Shown: piece by piece, positions 53,160-61,216 of the stretch | Numbering within the stretch: the first letter of the stretch is position 1 | How the letters are laid out: each line of letters opens with the position of its first letter | NCBI GenBank assembly: GCA_944325605.1 | Contig: CALVAX010000002.1 | Location: 124,001 to 188,000, forward strand | Length of the DNA: 64,000 nucleotides | Origin: Candidatus Gastranaerophilales bacterium | GTDB lineage: Bacteria; Cyanobacteriota; Vampirovibrionia; Gastranaerophilales; Gastranaerophilaceae | Reading direction: 5' to 3' | The notes under the pieces: generated by a model | The model's database searches: none | Seen by the model: the letters and a program-made list of their open reading frames with translations, nothing else | Told to the model about the DNA's origin: nothing | Program-made: the position numbers and the translations under genes

Positions 53160-54884
53160 TTACTCCTCTATATTACCAGAATAATAGTAATTAAACAAAT
53201 CTACAATACTTTTTTGTTCGGAATTTACATTTTCATTAATACTGAAATTGTGAATATCCAGAAGTGTGTAATGGCTTAGCTTTTCGCTATCTTCGGGTTT
53301 GAAACTGTGATGATTTTCTGTAAGAAATACTTTTATTATTTTATCTACGGAAATTTGTAAAAATACATCAACAAGTTTCTTATCAAAGTGCGTGCCGGAG
53401 TCTTTAATCAAAATATTTATAACATTTATGATTGGCATTTTGTCACGGTAATGACGGCGGGAGGTTATGGCATCAAAAACGTCAGCGACAGCCAGAATTC
53501 GTCCGCCGTAAGGAATTTCTTCACCTTTAAGGTGTCTGTAATATCCGCTTCCGTCGAATTTTTCGTGATGAGAGCATGCTATTTCGGTTATTATTCTAAA
53601 GTCTTTTGACATGCTGATGTTGTCAAGAATGTTGTGAGTTATCCTGACGTGTTCCTGAATATGGCTGTATTCTTCCGGAGTCAGCTTGCCTTCTTTTTGA
53701 AGAACACTGTCACGAATGCCGATTTTGCCGATATCGTGAAGAATTGCGGCTTTTTCTATGAGTTCTTTTGTTTTGTCATCAAGATTAAGTGCATCAGCAA
53801 TAAGCATTGCATAAAGCTTGACCCGCTGCGAATGACCTGCTGTGATTTTGTCGCGGGCATCTATAGAGGAGGCTAGCGTATTTATAAAACTTTCAAACAG
53901 TTCTTTCTGTTCTCTGTAAAGCTGTTTCTGCTGTTCAAAAAGCTGGGCGTTTTCTAATGCTATGCTTGCACTTCCGCCTATTGCAACAAGAAGGTCTTCA
54001 TCATTTTTTGTGAAGGTGCCGTGTGCTTTATTCAAAACCTGGAATGCTCCGATAATTTCCTGATTGTTATTTTTTATAGGCATACAAAGAATTGTTTTTG
54101 TTTTGTAGCCTGTTTTTAAATCAACATCTTTGTTGAATCTCAAATCGTTGTATGCATCTGCAATGTTTAAGGTTTCGCCTGTTTTCACAACATAACCCGC
54201 AAGCCCTTTGGTTGCCGGAAATCGGATTTCCTGACTGTCCATGCCGAGAGCAACTTTTGACCAGAGTTCATCCTTTTCCCGGTCATAGATAAATACAGTG
54301 CATCTGTCTGCCTGCATTGCATTTTTAGTTTCTTCTGCGATAACTTTTAAAAGCACATTGATGTCTGTCAGCGCCGTAATTGATCTTCCTATTTTAACAA
54401 GCGAAACAAGCGGATCATTCTGCACTGAAGCCGTAAAACTTTCCCCGTTTTTTATCTGTTTAATTCTTCCGGTAATGTATTCACTGAGAGAAAATTCGTC
54501 TTCTTCAAGCGCATAATCTTTTGCATTTTCATAATGCAGAAGAGCAACTTTATCATTGCCTTCGGCATAGCACAGGCTGCCTGATGCAAATTCATTTACA
54601 AGTTTAGCTGTTATGTCATTTGAATAGTCTGCCATGTATGCTCCATCATGAATCAGAGCAAGTGAATTCCGGTAATTGTTTTTGTCTATTATATAATCTG
54701 TGAGACCCAGAAAGCTTAAACATACAGAAATATATGGAACAGAATTGGCTTTCTTAAAGTAATTAAGCGCAGAATTAAAATCCTCTTTTGCTTTAGCCGG
54801 ATTTTCGTTGTGTAAATCATTCAGAGCTTCTTTTATTAGAGATTTGCCTGTTTTTATACTGTTATTTTCTCTTTCTTCCAACAT
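53160..54884 (-). CDS. TPR-GAF-HD-GYP cyclic-di-GMP phosphodiesterase-like protein
   Basis: A 574-residue cytoplasmic protein. The N-terminal helical region is TPR-like (SLIKEALNDLHNENPAKAKE, residues 15-150). A GAF domain follows at about 165-320 (RCTVFIYDREKDELWSKVAL, ILCMPIKNNNQEIIGAFQVL). The HD-GYP domain is at about 340-500. The metal residues are intact (AAILHDIGKIGIRDSVL, ITEIACSHHEKFDGSG), but the GYP motif reads GYY. The enzyme may still hydrolyse c-di-GMP. The ATG at 54884 is preferred to the GTG at 54896. It is the first gene of the four-gene minus unit. Confidence 0.9.
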   Translation of the reverse strand: MLEERENNSIKTGKSLIKEALNDLHNENPAKAKEDFNSALNYFKKANSVPYISVCLSFLGLTDYIIDKNNYRNSLALIHDGAYMADYSNDITAKLVNEFASGSLCYAEGNDKVALLHYENAKDYALEEDEFSLSEYITGRIKQIKNGESFTASVQNDPLVSLVKIGRSITALTDINVLLKVIAEETKNAMQADRCTVFIYDREKDELWSKVALGMDSQEIRFPATKGLAGYVVKTGETLNIADAYNDLRFNKDVDLKTGYKTKTILCMPIKNNNQEIIGAFQVLNKAHGTFTKNDEDLLVAIGGSASIALENAQLFEQQKQLYREQKELFESFINTLASSIDARDKITAGHSQRVKLYAMLIADALNLDDKTKELIEKAAILHDIGKIGIRDSVLQKEGKLTPEEYSHIQEHVRITHNILDNISMSKDFRIITEIACSHHEKFDGSGYYRHLKGEEIPYGGRILAVADVFDAITSRRHYRDKMPIINVINILIKDSGTHFDKKLVDVFLQISVDKIIKVFLTENHHSFKPEDSEKLSHYTLLDIHNFSINENVNSEQKSIVDLFNYYYSGNIEE

Positions 54885-54996
54885 TTTTATAACCACACCT
54901 TAAAAAACTATAATTTGATTATACAGTATTTTATGTTAGAATTCAATCAGGTAACAGGTACAAAAAGTGTATTTTGGTAAAATTTAAGGAGGTACA

Positions 54997-55824
54997 ATGA
55001 AGAAGTTTTTAACGGCGGTATTTTTCACGCTGATTATGGTATTGCCGGCAAATGCAGCGTATGACACAAATGCAAGAGTTCCGGTTGTGGGCAAACAGAT
55101 TGTTGAGAAAAACGGACTTCCGTCAACCATAACATTCAAAGTTGTTGATACTTATGCAGATAATTCAGAAGCTACGACTAAAAAAATTATTCAGGTAAGC
55201 AAACAGGATTTAATTTACGCAGGCAATGACAATGAAGTTGCAGCTGTAATTTCTCATGAACTCGGCAGTGTCATGAATTCGCAGGTGTCGAAAGATAAAT
55301 TCCGTAATCTTGCAAAAGCAGCGCTTGCTTCAACTTTAAGCAGCGACAATATTTTAAATACAGCAGCAAACAGTGATTTTGCGAACAACAAAATATCAGA
55401 AAAAGATGCAATGGACGCAGATATTACAGGAGTTGACCTTATGATTACGGCAGGATACAATCCGCTTGCAATGGTTGTGCTTGTGACTAAAATGCCGGGG
55501 AGTGTCTGGGAATCCATAAAGGGCGATCCTTCTAATGCTAAAAGAGCTATGAATATTTATGATTATCTGCTTTACAACTACCCTTCAAAGGTTAAGGCAG
55601 GATATGCGTGCAATGAATACAGATTTTTCCTGACATATGCTGATCCTATAGTTGAGAAAAGAAATTCAAGCGAAAAGAAACTGGCAAAATTCCAGAAAGA
55701 ACAGGCTAAAAAGAAAGCTGATCGGGCAAAACAAATTGCAAAATACAAAGCTACAGGCGGCTTGAACGGCTGGGATGCAACATATACACTTCTTGAAACC
55801 TTCGCAAATTCAAGTGAAGAGTGA
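54997..55824 (+). CDS. exported M48-like protein with damaged zinc motif
   Basis: A 275-residue protein with a signal peptide (FLTAVFFTLIMVLPANAAYD). The middle resembles an M48 (BepA/Oma1-like) metalloprotease: NDNEVAAVISHELGSVMNSQ at the HExxH position, then EKDAMDADITGVDLMITAGYNPLAM, the usual third-ligand helix and AGYDP-type end. The active motif reads HELGS, so the second zinc histidine is replaced by Ser, and the usual Glu ligand is Asp or shifted. Peptidase activity is therefore doubtful. A Lys-rich coiled tail follows. GGAGG lies 5 bases before the ATG. Confidence 0.8.
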   Translation: MKKFLTAVFFTLIMVLPANAAYDTNARVPVVGKQIVEKNGLPSTITFKVVDTYADNSEATTKKIIQVSKQDLIYAGNDNEVAAVISHELGSVMNSQVSKDKFRNLAKAALASTLSSDNILNTAANSDFANNKISEKDAMDADITGVDLMITAGYNPLAMVVLVTKMPGSVWESIKGDPSNAKRAMNIYDYLLYNYPSKVKAGYACNEYRFFLTYADPIVEKRNSSEKKLAKFQKEQAKKKADRAKQIAKYKATGGLNGWDATYTLLETFANSSEE

Positions 55825-57140
55825 GTGGAGTTGAACAGTTGAACGGGTGAAAGGTTGAAGGGATTGTTACACAATAATTCCCTCTCCCTACGGGAGAGGG
55901 TGACACGAAGTGTCGGGTGAGGGGGCGAACTAACGAGTAGAGTTGAACAGTTGAAAAGTTGAAAAGTTGAATGGTTAGTTTTGGCATAAAGGCGATAAGG
56001 AGCGCCCCATTTTGTCATGCTGAACTTGCGGATTTTCGGTAGGGTGAAGCAAAGCGGAACCCGTAAGGTGCGGGTCGGACGTTACTCCGCCCGCACCCCG
56101 AATAATCCAAGATAGTCTCAGTATCTCAACGAGATCCTGAAATAAATTCAGGATGACAGTGGTAGACAAAATGGGGCGAAAGAGAAGGATAAAGAGAGTT
56201 GAACAGTTGAAAGGGTGAAGGGTTGAAAGGTTTTTTACGTGAAAAGTTCCCTCTCCCCTTGTGGGATGCTAGTTCGAACCGGCGAAGAATGAGCCGAGTG
56301 AGACTGTATGCCGTATGGCTGAGGGTTAGGGTGAGGGGTCAGACTGAAAGTGAAGAGTGAAGCGTGAAGGGTGAAGAGGGTTGAACGGGTGAATGGTTGA
56401 AAAGTTGAAAGGTTTGTTTCAGGAAAAGATACTAGGGCACTAGGAGGTTTCGGATAAAAGACGATAGGACGATAGGACGTTAAGGCGAAAAGTTCTTTAC
56501 GTAAAATAATCCCCTCTCCCTTGAGGGGAGAGGGAGAAATTGTTAGTGAGCATTAGCGAACTTACAATTTCGGGTGTGGGTGATTTGTAAGTCAGGTTCT
56601 AACAAAGTGAGGCGTGAAGTGTGAGGAGTTGCAAGGTTTTCATGTCATCCTGAGCCACTCTGCCGAAAAAACGATTAAGTATCGTTTTGTGAGAGGGCGA
56701 AGGATCTTCTGAAAGCGCGATAAGATTCTTCGGTCGTTACACTCCCTCAGAATGATGCGGTACTGTGCAAGGAGATTCTTCGGGCATTCGCCCTCAGAAT
56801 GACATGAAGAAAGATACGTCATCCTGAGGCTTTAGCCGAAGGATCTACTTAAAAATCCGACGGGATTCTTCGGGCTCCGCCCTCAGAATGACGTGGCATG
56901 CAAGAAGATTTTTCGGTCGCAAGGCTCCCTCAGAATGACGTGGCATGCAAGAAGATTCTTCGGGCATTCGCCCTCAGAATGACATGAAGAAAGATACGTC
57001 ATCCTGAGGCGTACGAGCAGAGAATGAAAGGCGTATGCCGTACCAGTTTATTGCGAGTGCGAGAAGCCGAAGGATCTCCTGAAAATTCCATGGGATTCTT
57101 CTGTTGCTGCACTCCCTCAGAATGACATGTAGTGTGCGGG
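55825..57140. repeat. intergenic repeat island 2
   Basis: About 1.3 kb without a supported gene. 55.83-56.53 kb is a composite of GTTGAAcagTTGAAaag heptads, CCCTCTCCC...GGGAGAGGG palindromes, GTGAAGgGTGAAG phrases, and GATAGGACGTTAAGGCG phrases. From 56.36 to 56.53 kb this is the inverted counterpart of 8.62-8.85 kb. 56.02-56.16 kb and 56.64-57.14 kb hold at least eight copies of the TCATYCTGAG...GAAGRATC hairpin element in both orientations. They carry differing loops, including the 39-bp cargo (56658-56695) and the longer cargo (56997-57078). Confidence 0.85.
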
Positions 57141-57195
57141 ACTTTGTCCAAAGATTGGCGTCTTATAAAATAATGTAACAAAATGTAAATACGAG

Positions 57196-57223
57196 TTAAA
57201 ATAGTCTGAAACCCTGTTATAAT
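57196..57223 (+). promoter_or_regulatory. extended -10 promoter of the 57350 gene
   Basis: TGT-TATAAT is an extended -10, with TTAAAA 16 bases upstream. It lies just beyond the repeat island. A GATAT-type tandem repeat (57228-57248) follows within the predicted leader. Confidence 0.55.
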
Positions 57224-57349
57224 CTGCGATATGATATGATATGATGCGATGCGGGCGTGGCAATCTTTTGAGCCTTTTTGTTTTAATAAAAGCATAGGGG
57301 AATTGATTCTAACCTGAAGTGGAATAAAAAACAGAAAGGAAAAGGAAAA

Positions 57350-57982
57350 ATGAGTATTGTACAGATTGGAGCACGTCTTGTCCGTCAATTCGGCGAGGGG
57401 AAAAATTTAAGAAAAGTAGTAACCGAAACATTAAACGGAAAAACATTTACCAAAGTTCTGGATTCAGATGGAAACACTATCTTAGACAGAGCTAAAAAAA
57501 TAGACCGTTATGAAGTCGGGAACAAAAAAGTTTCAACTATAACAAAAGTATCAGATGAGCCAGGTCATGGTCTCAAAAAAACAGTAACGGATCGTGTTTA
57601 TAACGCTGAGTCCGGATTGTTGGGCATAAGAAAGACTGATTTTAGGGAAATTGATGGTTTTGTCAAAACTTCTACCACAAAAAGCTCTGTAGCAGAAAAC
57701 AGAGCTATTAAGAAAAGTTTTGATGTTGATGGTATAACTATACAAAGAGTCCTTTTTACAAAGGATCATTCTAACTGTTTGTACCATAATAACAAAGGTT
57801 TACCAGCACCTTGGGGGGTAACTCCGGCGAATATGGAGAATATGAAGCTTGCCGAGATGCGGTGCTGGCATTTAGAACATAAACCAGACAGAGCTTATGC
57901 CCCAGCTGAATTCAGGCTTGGATATCTTGACAAACAGGATGAAGTTCTCGGACCAATTCATGATCTTGACAAATTCTTTTAA
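57350..57982 (+). CDS. unknown protein, 210 residues
   Basis: A soluble basic protein I do not recognise. The first 130 residues look beta-rich with Thr/Lys-rich strands (KVVTETLNGKTFTKVLDSDG, YEVGNKKVSTITKVSDEPGH, SGLLGIRKTDFREIDGFVKT), perhaps three strand-turn-strand units. The C-terminal 60 residues contain Cys, Trp and His (AEMRCWHLEHKPDRAYAPAE). There is no signal peptide. AAAGGAAAAGGAAAA precedes the ATG. It is flanked by a repeat island and a terminator, and its base use does not stand out. Confidence 0.7.
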   Translation: MSIVQIGARLVRQFGEGKNLRKVVTETLNGKTFTKVLDSDGNTILDRAKKIDRYEVGNKKVSTITKVSDEPGHGLKKTVTDRVYNAESGLLGIRKTDFREIDGFVKTSTTKSSVAENRAIKKSFDVDGITIQRVLFTKDHSNCLYHNNKGLPAPWGVTPANMENMKLAEMRCWHLEHKPDRAYAPAEFRLGYLDKQDEVLGPIHDLDKFF

Positions 57983-58005
57983 ATCCAGATAAGCAGACAG
58001 ATACT

Positions 58006-58038
58006 AAAACCGGACAGGTAACCCCCCGTCCGGTTTTT
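58006..58038 (+). terminator. terminator of the 57350 gene
   Basis: Perfect 10-bp stem AAAACCGGAC/GTCCGGTTTT with a 12-base loop and trailing Ts. Confidence 0.92.
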
Positions 58039-58081
58039 ATAATTTGCCGCAAAATTTCTTCCGGAAATCTGCGTTTAAGTT

Positions 58082-58729
58082 TTATTTTATATCAGGAAAA
58101 AGATATTTAACACCGTCATCGCTTCTCCAGCGGATGTAGCCGGTTTTCGGGATTTTGTCAAGGTCAACAACAGACACAAGCGCCCAGTTGCCGCGAAGCA
58201 CGTTCAGTTTTATGAATTGAGGATGATTAATATGCGCAACTGCCTGTGACGAATCATCAGTATCGGAATGCAGTGTGTAGGTGTTTTCAGGTGCGTCTTT
58301 GAGAATTTTTAATCCGTATTTTTTGCCGTAGGTGTTGTAAAAATGTATCCACGTCATAAATTTATACGGGTCATCTTTTTTCATCCAGCCGCTGAGGTTG
58401 TTTTTGTTGTCGTAAATTAGTTTCACCCAGTCTTCAGTCTCATCATCTACTGCCATCAGCGCAAGCTGTTTTGAGCCGATAAAAACTGTGAATACATCAT
58501 CAAAAGATAATTCCTGAGGAGTTAAAGCTTCTGATGTCCAGTTGATTGTCTGAATAATCCCGGATTTTTCATCAGGTTCCTGATGTAAAATTATAGGAGA
58601 GCCAACCTGATAAAATCCATAGGTTCTGGTATGGAGAGTCGTGCTGTAAGACGGGATTACGTCTTTGCAAAATGCAGGCAATATTATAAATATTGCCATA
58701 CATATTGATAGAAGAATTTTTTTTATCAT
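58082..58729 (-). CDS. exported SH3-like protein
   Basis: A 215-residue protein with a signal peptide (LLSICMAIFIILPAFCKDVI). It seems to contain two SH3b-like domains: IILHQEPDEKSGIIQTINW through IYDNKNNLSGWMKKDD, then LHSDTDDSSQAVAHINHPQF through IPKTGYIRWRSDDG. The VxLRGxWA pattern is typical of bacterial SH3 domains that bind cell wall or act as spacers. It starts 6 bases after the pheT stop and is probably co-transcribed with it. The function is unknown. Confidence 0.78.
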   Translation of the reverse strand: MIKKILLSICMAIFIILPAFCKDVIPSYSTTLHTRTYGFYQVGSPIILHQEPDEKSGIIQTINWTSEALTPQELSFDDVFTVFIGSKQLALMAVDDETEDWVKLIYDNKNNLSGWMKKDDPYKFMTWIHFYNTYGKKYGLKILKDAPENTYTLHSDTDDSSQAVAHINHPQFIKLNVLRGNWALVSVVDLDKIPKTGYIRWRSDDGVKYLFPDIK

Positions 58730-58735
58730 TGAGAA

Positions 58736-61216
58736 TTACTCCCTGAAACTGATATCAGCGTAAGTTTTCTTGAGCTTGTCACGTACGGAATTCATTTGTT
58801 TTTCGATTACTTCATCCGTCAAAGTTGCGTTCTCATCCTGCATTTTAATACGGAATGCAACACTTTTGTATCCTTCCTGAATGTGTTCGCCCTCATAGAC
58901 GTCAAAGATTTCGCTTCCGTTGAAGATGTTCTGCTGAACCGAGCCTTTTATAACCTTCTGTATTTCGTCAAAAGTTACGTTCTTGTTGATTACAAATGCA
59001 AGGTCGCGGCGCACTTCAGGAAATTGCGGAAGCTTTTTGTATCTCGGCGTTTTTTCTTTTACGATGGAAATAACTTCGTCAAGATTCAGTTTGAAAATAA
59101 ACGCATCCTGATTAAGTTTCAATTTGTCTTTTAGAATAGGATGAATCTGGCCGAAATAGCCGATTGCAACAGGAGTTTTGCCAAGAAGCGTGATAACAGC
59201 CGTTTTATAGGGATGAAGAATTGTGTGAGTTTTAGCCAGTTCGGTTTTTTCAAGCGGCTGAAGTTTTATACGTTTTGAAATTTCCAGTTCTTCAAATAAT
59301 TTTTCCATAATTCCTTTGACCGTATAAAAATCAACTTCTTCTGAATGCTGCCAGTGTGAATTCTGAATATTTCCGGAGATGATGCCTTCGAGAGTTTTGG
59401 TTTCTCTTACTCCGGAATTCTTTTCGTCAGGTGCCGAAACCTTATAGTAAGTTTTTCCGATCTCATAATTCCAGATATTTTTCTGGCCGTTGTCAAAGTT
59501 GTATTTCATTACGTTCAAAATGCTTGCGGCAAGTGTCTGTCTGAGCATTGTATAATCTTCGCTTGCCGGATGTTCAACGCATACAGCCTTTTCTTCGTCA
59601 AACGGAATCATAAACTTGTCTAATAAAGGTTTGCCTATTAATGAACTTGTCTGGATTTCGTTCAAGCCGCAGGATAGCATAATTTCATGAACTTTTTTGA
59701 TTATTTTTTCTTCAAGAGTGATTTCGGGGAGCTGGACTTTTTCCGGAAGCGACGGTGAAATTTTGTCGTAACCGTTTATTCTTGCGATTTCTTCAATCAA
59801 ATCAATTTCACGGGTGACATCGTATGCCCTGAATGACGGTACAAGAAATTTCGCCGCGATTTCATTTCCGCCGAGTTTTTTGAACCCGAGATTTTCTAAG
59901 ATGTTTATACATCTGTCCGGCGCAATCTCAACCCCGAGAATTCTCTTCAACTGGTTGTATCTTAAAGTTATTTCAGTCGGGTCAAGTTTGTTTTTGCCTG
60001 TTTCAACAACGCCTTCGATTTTAGCGTCTGCAAGTTCTGCCATCAATTGCATTGCGCGCATCAATGCCGGTCTTACGGCTTCAATGTCAACTCCGCGTTC
60101 AAATCTTGAGCAGGCTTCGCTTTTGTAGCCGACACTGTGTGAGCTTTTTCTGTTGCTTGCCGGTGTAAAATACGCTGCTTCAAGTGCGATTGCTGTTGTG
60201 TTGTCGTCAATTTCGGAATTTTCTCCGCCGAAAACCCCCGCAAGACAAACACCTTTTTCTTTGTCTGCAATCAGGACGCTGTCACGGGTAAGAGTTCTTT
60301 CCACCCCGTCCAGTGTCACGATTTTTTCGCCCGGAACCGCACGGCGTACGCAAAGATATCCGTCAAGTTTATTCAGGTCAAATGCGTGGAAAGGTGTGCC
60401 GTATTCAAGCATTACGTAGTTTGTAATATCAACAACGTTGTTGATAGCCCGAACGCCCGAGGCAATAAGTCTTTTTTGCATCCAATCAGGCGAAGGTTTG
60501 ATTTTAATATCTTTCAAAACACCGATTGAATAATATTTGCAAACATCATCGTCTTTTATTTCAACCTTGAATTTGTCTGTTGTCAAATCTCTTGTGCATT
60601 CGATTTTGTTGATTTTAAGCGGTTTATTAAATATTGCACTCAATTCTCTTGCAACGCCTATAACAGACATTTGATCACCTCTGTTTGCGGTCGGGGCAAC
60701 GTCTAAGATGTAATCCTTTTCAAACCCCAGAACATCTTCGACATTTTCGCCGATAGTGACGGAAGGAAAAATTCTGTTGAGAATTAAAATGCCGTCTTCT
60801 TCCTGATAACCGCGTTCTGCAACCCCGAGTTCATCGTCGGAGCAGAGCATACCCTGAGATTCAACCCCGCGGATTACGGCAGGAGTGAGCGTAAACATTT
60901 CACCGGTTTTTCTGTCCAGAACCTGACTTCCAACACTTGCGTAAGGCACAATCTGGCCTTCTTTAATATTCTGTGCGCCGCAGACAACAGTCTTTAAGCC
61001 CGAGCCTGTGTTTACCGTTACAAGGTGAAGATGGTCGGAATTCGGGTGATTGTCGATTTTTTCGATTTTTACTGTTTTGATGTTTGTAAATTTCGGTTTA
61101 ACTTCTTCAACAGCTTCGACTTCCAGCCCGCTCATCGTAAGTTCGTGTGCTATTTGTTCGACTTCTTTGTCTGATAAATCAACAAATTCATTTAACCAGT
61201 TTAATGATACCTGCAT
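58736..61216 (-). CDS. pheT: phenylalanyl-tRNA synthetase beta subunit
   Basis: Beta chain of the (alpha-beta)2 PheRS, for charging tRNA-Phe and for editing. The 826 residues have an N-terminal tRNA-binding EMAP-like domain (TVVCGAQNIKEGQIVPYASV). The B3/B4 editing domain includes AGVFGGENSEIDDNTT and EAAYFTPASNRKSSHSVGYK. The B5 domain, catalytic-like core and C-terminal anticodon-binding domain (FPEVRRDLAFVINKNVTFDE) follow. Length is normal. AGAGGG precedes the ATG. pheS is not adjacent, although the two are usually neighbours. Confidence 0.96.
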   Translation of the reverse strand: MQVSLNWLNEFVDLSDKEVEQIAHELTMSGLEVEAVEEVKPKFTNIKTVKIEKIDNHPNSDHLHLVTVNTGSGLKTVVCGAQNIKEGQIVPYASVGSQVLDRKTGEMFTLTPAVIRGVESQGMLCSDDELGVAERGYQEEDGILILNRIFPSVTIGENVEDVLGFEKDYILDVAPTANRGDQMSVIGVARELSAIFNKPLKINKIECTRDLTTDKFKVEIKDDDVCKYYSIGVLKDIKIKPSPDWMQKRLIASGVRAINNVVDITNYVMLEYGTPFHAFDLNKLDGYLCVRRAVPGEKIVTLDGVERTLTRDSVLIADKEKGVCLAGVFGGENSEIDDNTTAIALEAAYFTPASNRKSSHSVGYKSEACSRFERGVDIEAVRPALMRAMQLMAELADAKIEGVVETGKNKLDPTEITLRYNQLKRILGVEIAPDRCINILENLGFKKLGGNEIAAKFLVPSFRAYDVTREIDLIEEIARINGYDKISPSLPEKVQLPEITLEEKIIKKVHEIMLSCGLNEIQTSSLIGKPLLDKFMIPFDEEKAVCVEHPASEDYTMLRQTLAASILNVMKYNFDNGQKNIWNYEIGKTYYKVSAPDEKNSGVRETKTLEGIISGNIQNSHWQHSEEVDFYTVKGIMEKLFEELEISKRIKLQPLEKTELAKTHTILHPYKTAVITLLGKTPVAIGYFGQIHPILKDKLKLNQDAFIFKLNLDEVISIVKEKTPRYKKLPQFPEVRRDLAFVINKNVTFDEIQKVIKGSVQQNIFNGSEIFDVYEGEHIQEGYKSVAFRIKMQDENATLTDEVIEKQMNSVRDKLKKTYADISFRE

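Noticed and set aside
56020-56170. A transposase or IS end in the repeat island
   Set aside because: No open frame of useful length and no target duplication was found; the inverted pieces are copies of the hairpin element.
56262-56300. GCTAGTTCGAACCGGC looked like a tRNA T-arm
   Set aside because: No acceptor, D or anticodon stem can be drawn around it; it is part of the repeat composite.
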